The notes under the pieces: generated by a model
Database searches by the model: none
Seen by the model: the letters and a program-made list of their open reading frames with translations, nothing else
What the model was told of the DNA's origin: nothing
Shown: piece after piece, positions 63,060 through 64,000 of the stretch
Numbering within the stretch: position 1 is the stretch's first letter
Layout: each line of letters opens with the position of its first letter
Position numbers and translations under genes: made by a program
DNA from: Yponomeuta sedellus
Lineage: Eukaryota; Arthropoda; Insecta; Lepidoptera; Yponomeutidae
Length of the DNA stretch: 64,000 bases
Direction of reading: 5' to 3'
NCBI GenBank assembly: GCA_934045075.1
Contig: OW203738.1
Span: 4,703,487 to 4,767,486 of the forward strand

Positions 63060-64000
63060 TTTTACAAAATACAATTTAAATTTAGAGAGCTAATTTTTAT
63101 TTTATTTTTTTACTATTTTTAAATCGAATCAAATTTAATATAATCCTAAATATTAACGCAAGTATGCATGTTTTTGTACTGAAACTACAAAAAAAAAAAC
63201 ATGTATCTAAAATCCATAGTTTAAACGTACAATTTTATTTCTATTTCTATTGTCACTGAAATCTAGTATGGACATTTACCTATTTGTTTAAAGCAAATTA
63301 GTCACTAAATTAAATTAAATCTGTAATAATAACTTAAATGAATTGTTAAACTATAATTATACAATATCTACACGAAGCCAATAAAGTGTAACACAAGCGC
63401 AGGCATGCATTATATATATACCAAAGCTGTCCGCGACACAGGCTCGGCCTAGTGCGGCAGCAAAAGTTGGTCCATAATAACACTTCTGTCCGCATGCCTA
63501 CGATTAACTGTGCGGTGGTGACTCGCTTGCTCGATCGGTGCAATGTGTAATCTACCCGCCACCCGCGACACAGGCTGCGCCTAGTGTGGGAGGCGCAATG
63601 ATCCAATGTCTTGTCAAAATCCTTTTCTTATAATAAACGAATTTTTATTTTATTTATTTTTATTATTTACTGTATATTTATTTAGCGGATTGGCGATTTC
63701 AAGCGCTTAGCCGGTGTACTTTTTTTTTGTATTGTGCCTTGTTTGCTTTTTCTTTTCCGTTGGATCCCATGTTTTGCATTATTTATTACCTATGTCTGCG
63801 TGGAGATAAATAAATGTATTTCTTCTTCTTCTATTTCCTATGTAATTTTAACTTGTTATTTCTTCAAACACAGCACATAAACAGAGCCCAATGTTAGGCC
63901 TCTTAGAACATAGGACTCTTTCGCGACAACCCATAGTGTCCTTTGTTAGCCTCGTCCAATGTTTCCGAAGCACCTCAATGTCATGGACCCACCGGGCCTG
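63060..64000. other. Right edge of the window, mostly unassigned
   Basis: 63425-63600 contains two diverged copies of ccgcgacacaggctgcgcct(agtgtggg), a motif seen at the 3' ends of some lepidopteran retroelements. An open minus frame over it is not credible as a gene. The final 170 bp may be the start of another repeat but is cut by the window. Confidence 0.4.

Noticed and set aside
63346..63606. Small cysteine-rich minus-strand protein
   Set aside because: It reads across two diverged copies of a repeat motif (cgcgacacaggctgcgccta), which explains the repeated LCRG strings. No signal peptide or start context.
1..64000. CRISPR arrays, operons or other prokaryotic features
   Set aside because: The tandem arrays present lack CRISPR-like equal spacers, and the sequence is that of an animal genome.

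Overview
This window looks like nuclear DNA of a moth or butterfly. It is AT-rich and full of small dispersed repeats: tRNA-derived SINEs, non-LTR retrotransposon tails ending in AATAAAGTGTTCTCTATC, snap-back MITEs and long tetranucleotide arrays. The order is inferred from repeat style and gene content. No species can be named.

Host gene. One host gene appears to span most of the window on the + strand. A promoter and first coding exon lie at about 1207-1544. The last exon, at 54372-55102, encodes an atonal-type bHLH protein of the ATOH8/Net family. The splice phases match exactly (18 codons plus 1 nt joined to a phase-1 acceptor), giving a 261-residue protein. Everything between 1545 and 54371 is then a single intron of about 52.8 kb, filled with transposable elements.

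Main discovery. A Maverick/Polinton (adintovirus-like) element occupies 3314-20152. It has AG...CT termini, about 140-bp terminal inverted repeats that are themselves palindromic, and an exact 6-bp target duplication (GTTATG at 3308-3313 and 20153-20158). In order it carries an A32-like packaging ATPase, a DUF8207-type protein, a short coiled-coil/fibre-like protein, an integrase with chromodomain, a phospholipase A2-like protein, an adenain-like protease, a minor capsid (penton-like) gene, a 48-aa basic protein, a double-jelly-roll-type major capsid protein and an insect-Polinton orphan. A spliced orphan gene runs on the opposite strand. No family-B DNA polymerase is present, which is unusual. 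The protease has no AUG upstream of its conserved N-terminus. It overlaps the PLA2 gene at A_AAA_AAC followed at once by TAG, a textbook -1 frameshift site. Four gene junctions in the element are 4-nt ATGA stop/start overlaps.

The penton-like gene is split by a full-length CR1/L2-like LINE in reverse orientation (about 8377-13508). A TIR-bearing MITE sits in an intron of the antisense orphan gene. The remaining captured genes are open, so the insertion is probably young.

Rest of the intron and 3' flank. Between 20.2 and 54.3 kb there are SINEs, often nested, two hAT-type MITE copies with perfect 8-bp duplications, snap-back palindromes, two decayed LINE reverse-transcriptase fragments (41.5-44.2 kb), (TATG)n and (ACAT)n arrays of about 270 and 240 bp, a 77-bp satellite, and a small coiled-coil exon-like insert with its own 7-bp duplication. 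Downstream of the bHLH gene there are only repeats and unassigned sequence to the end of the window.
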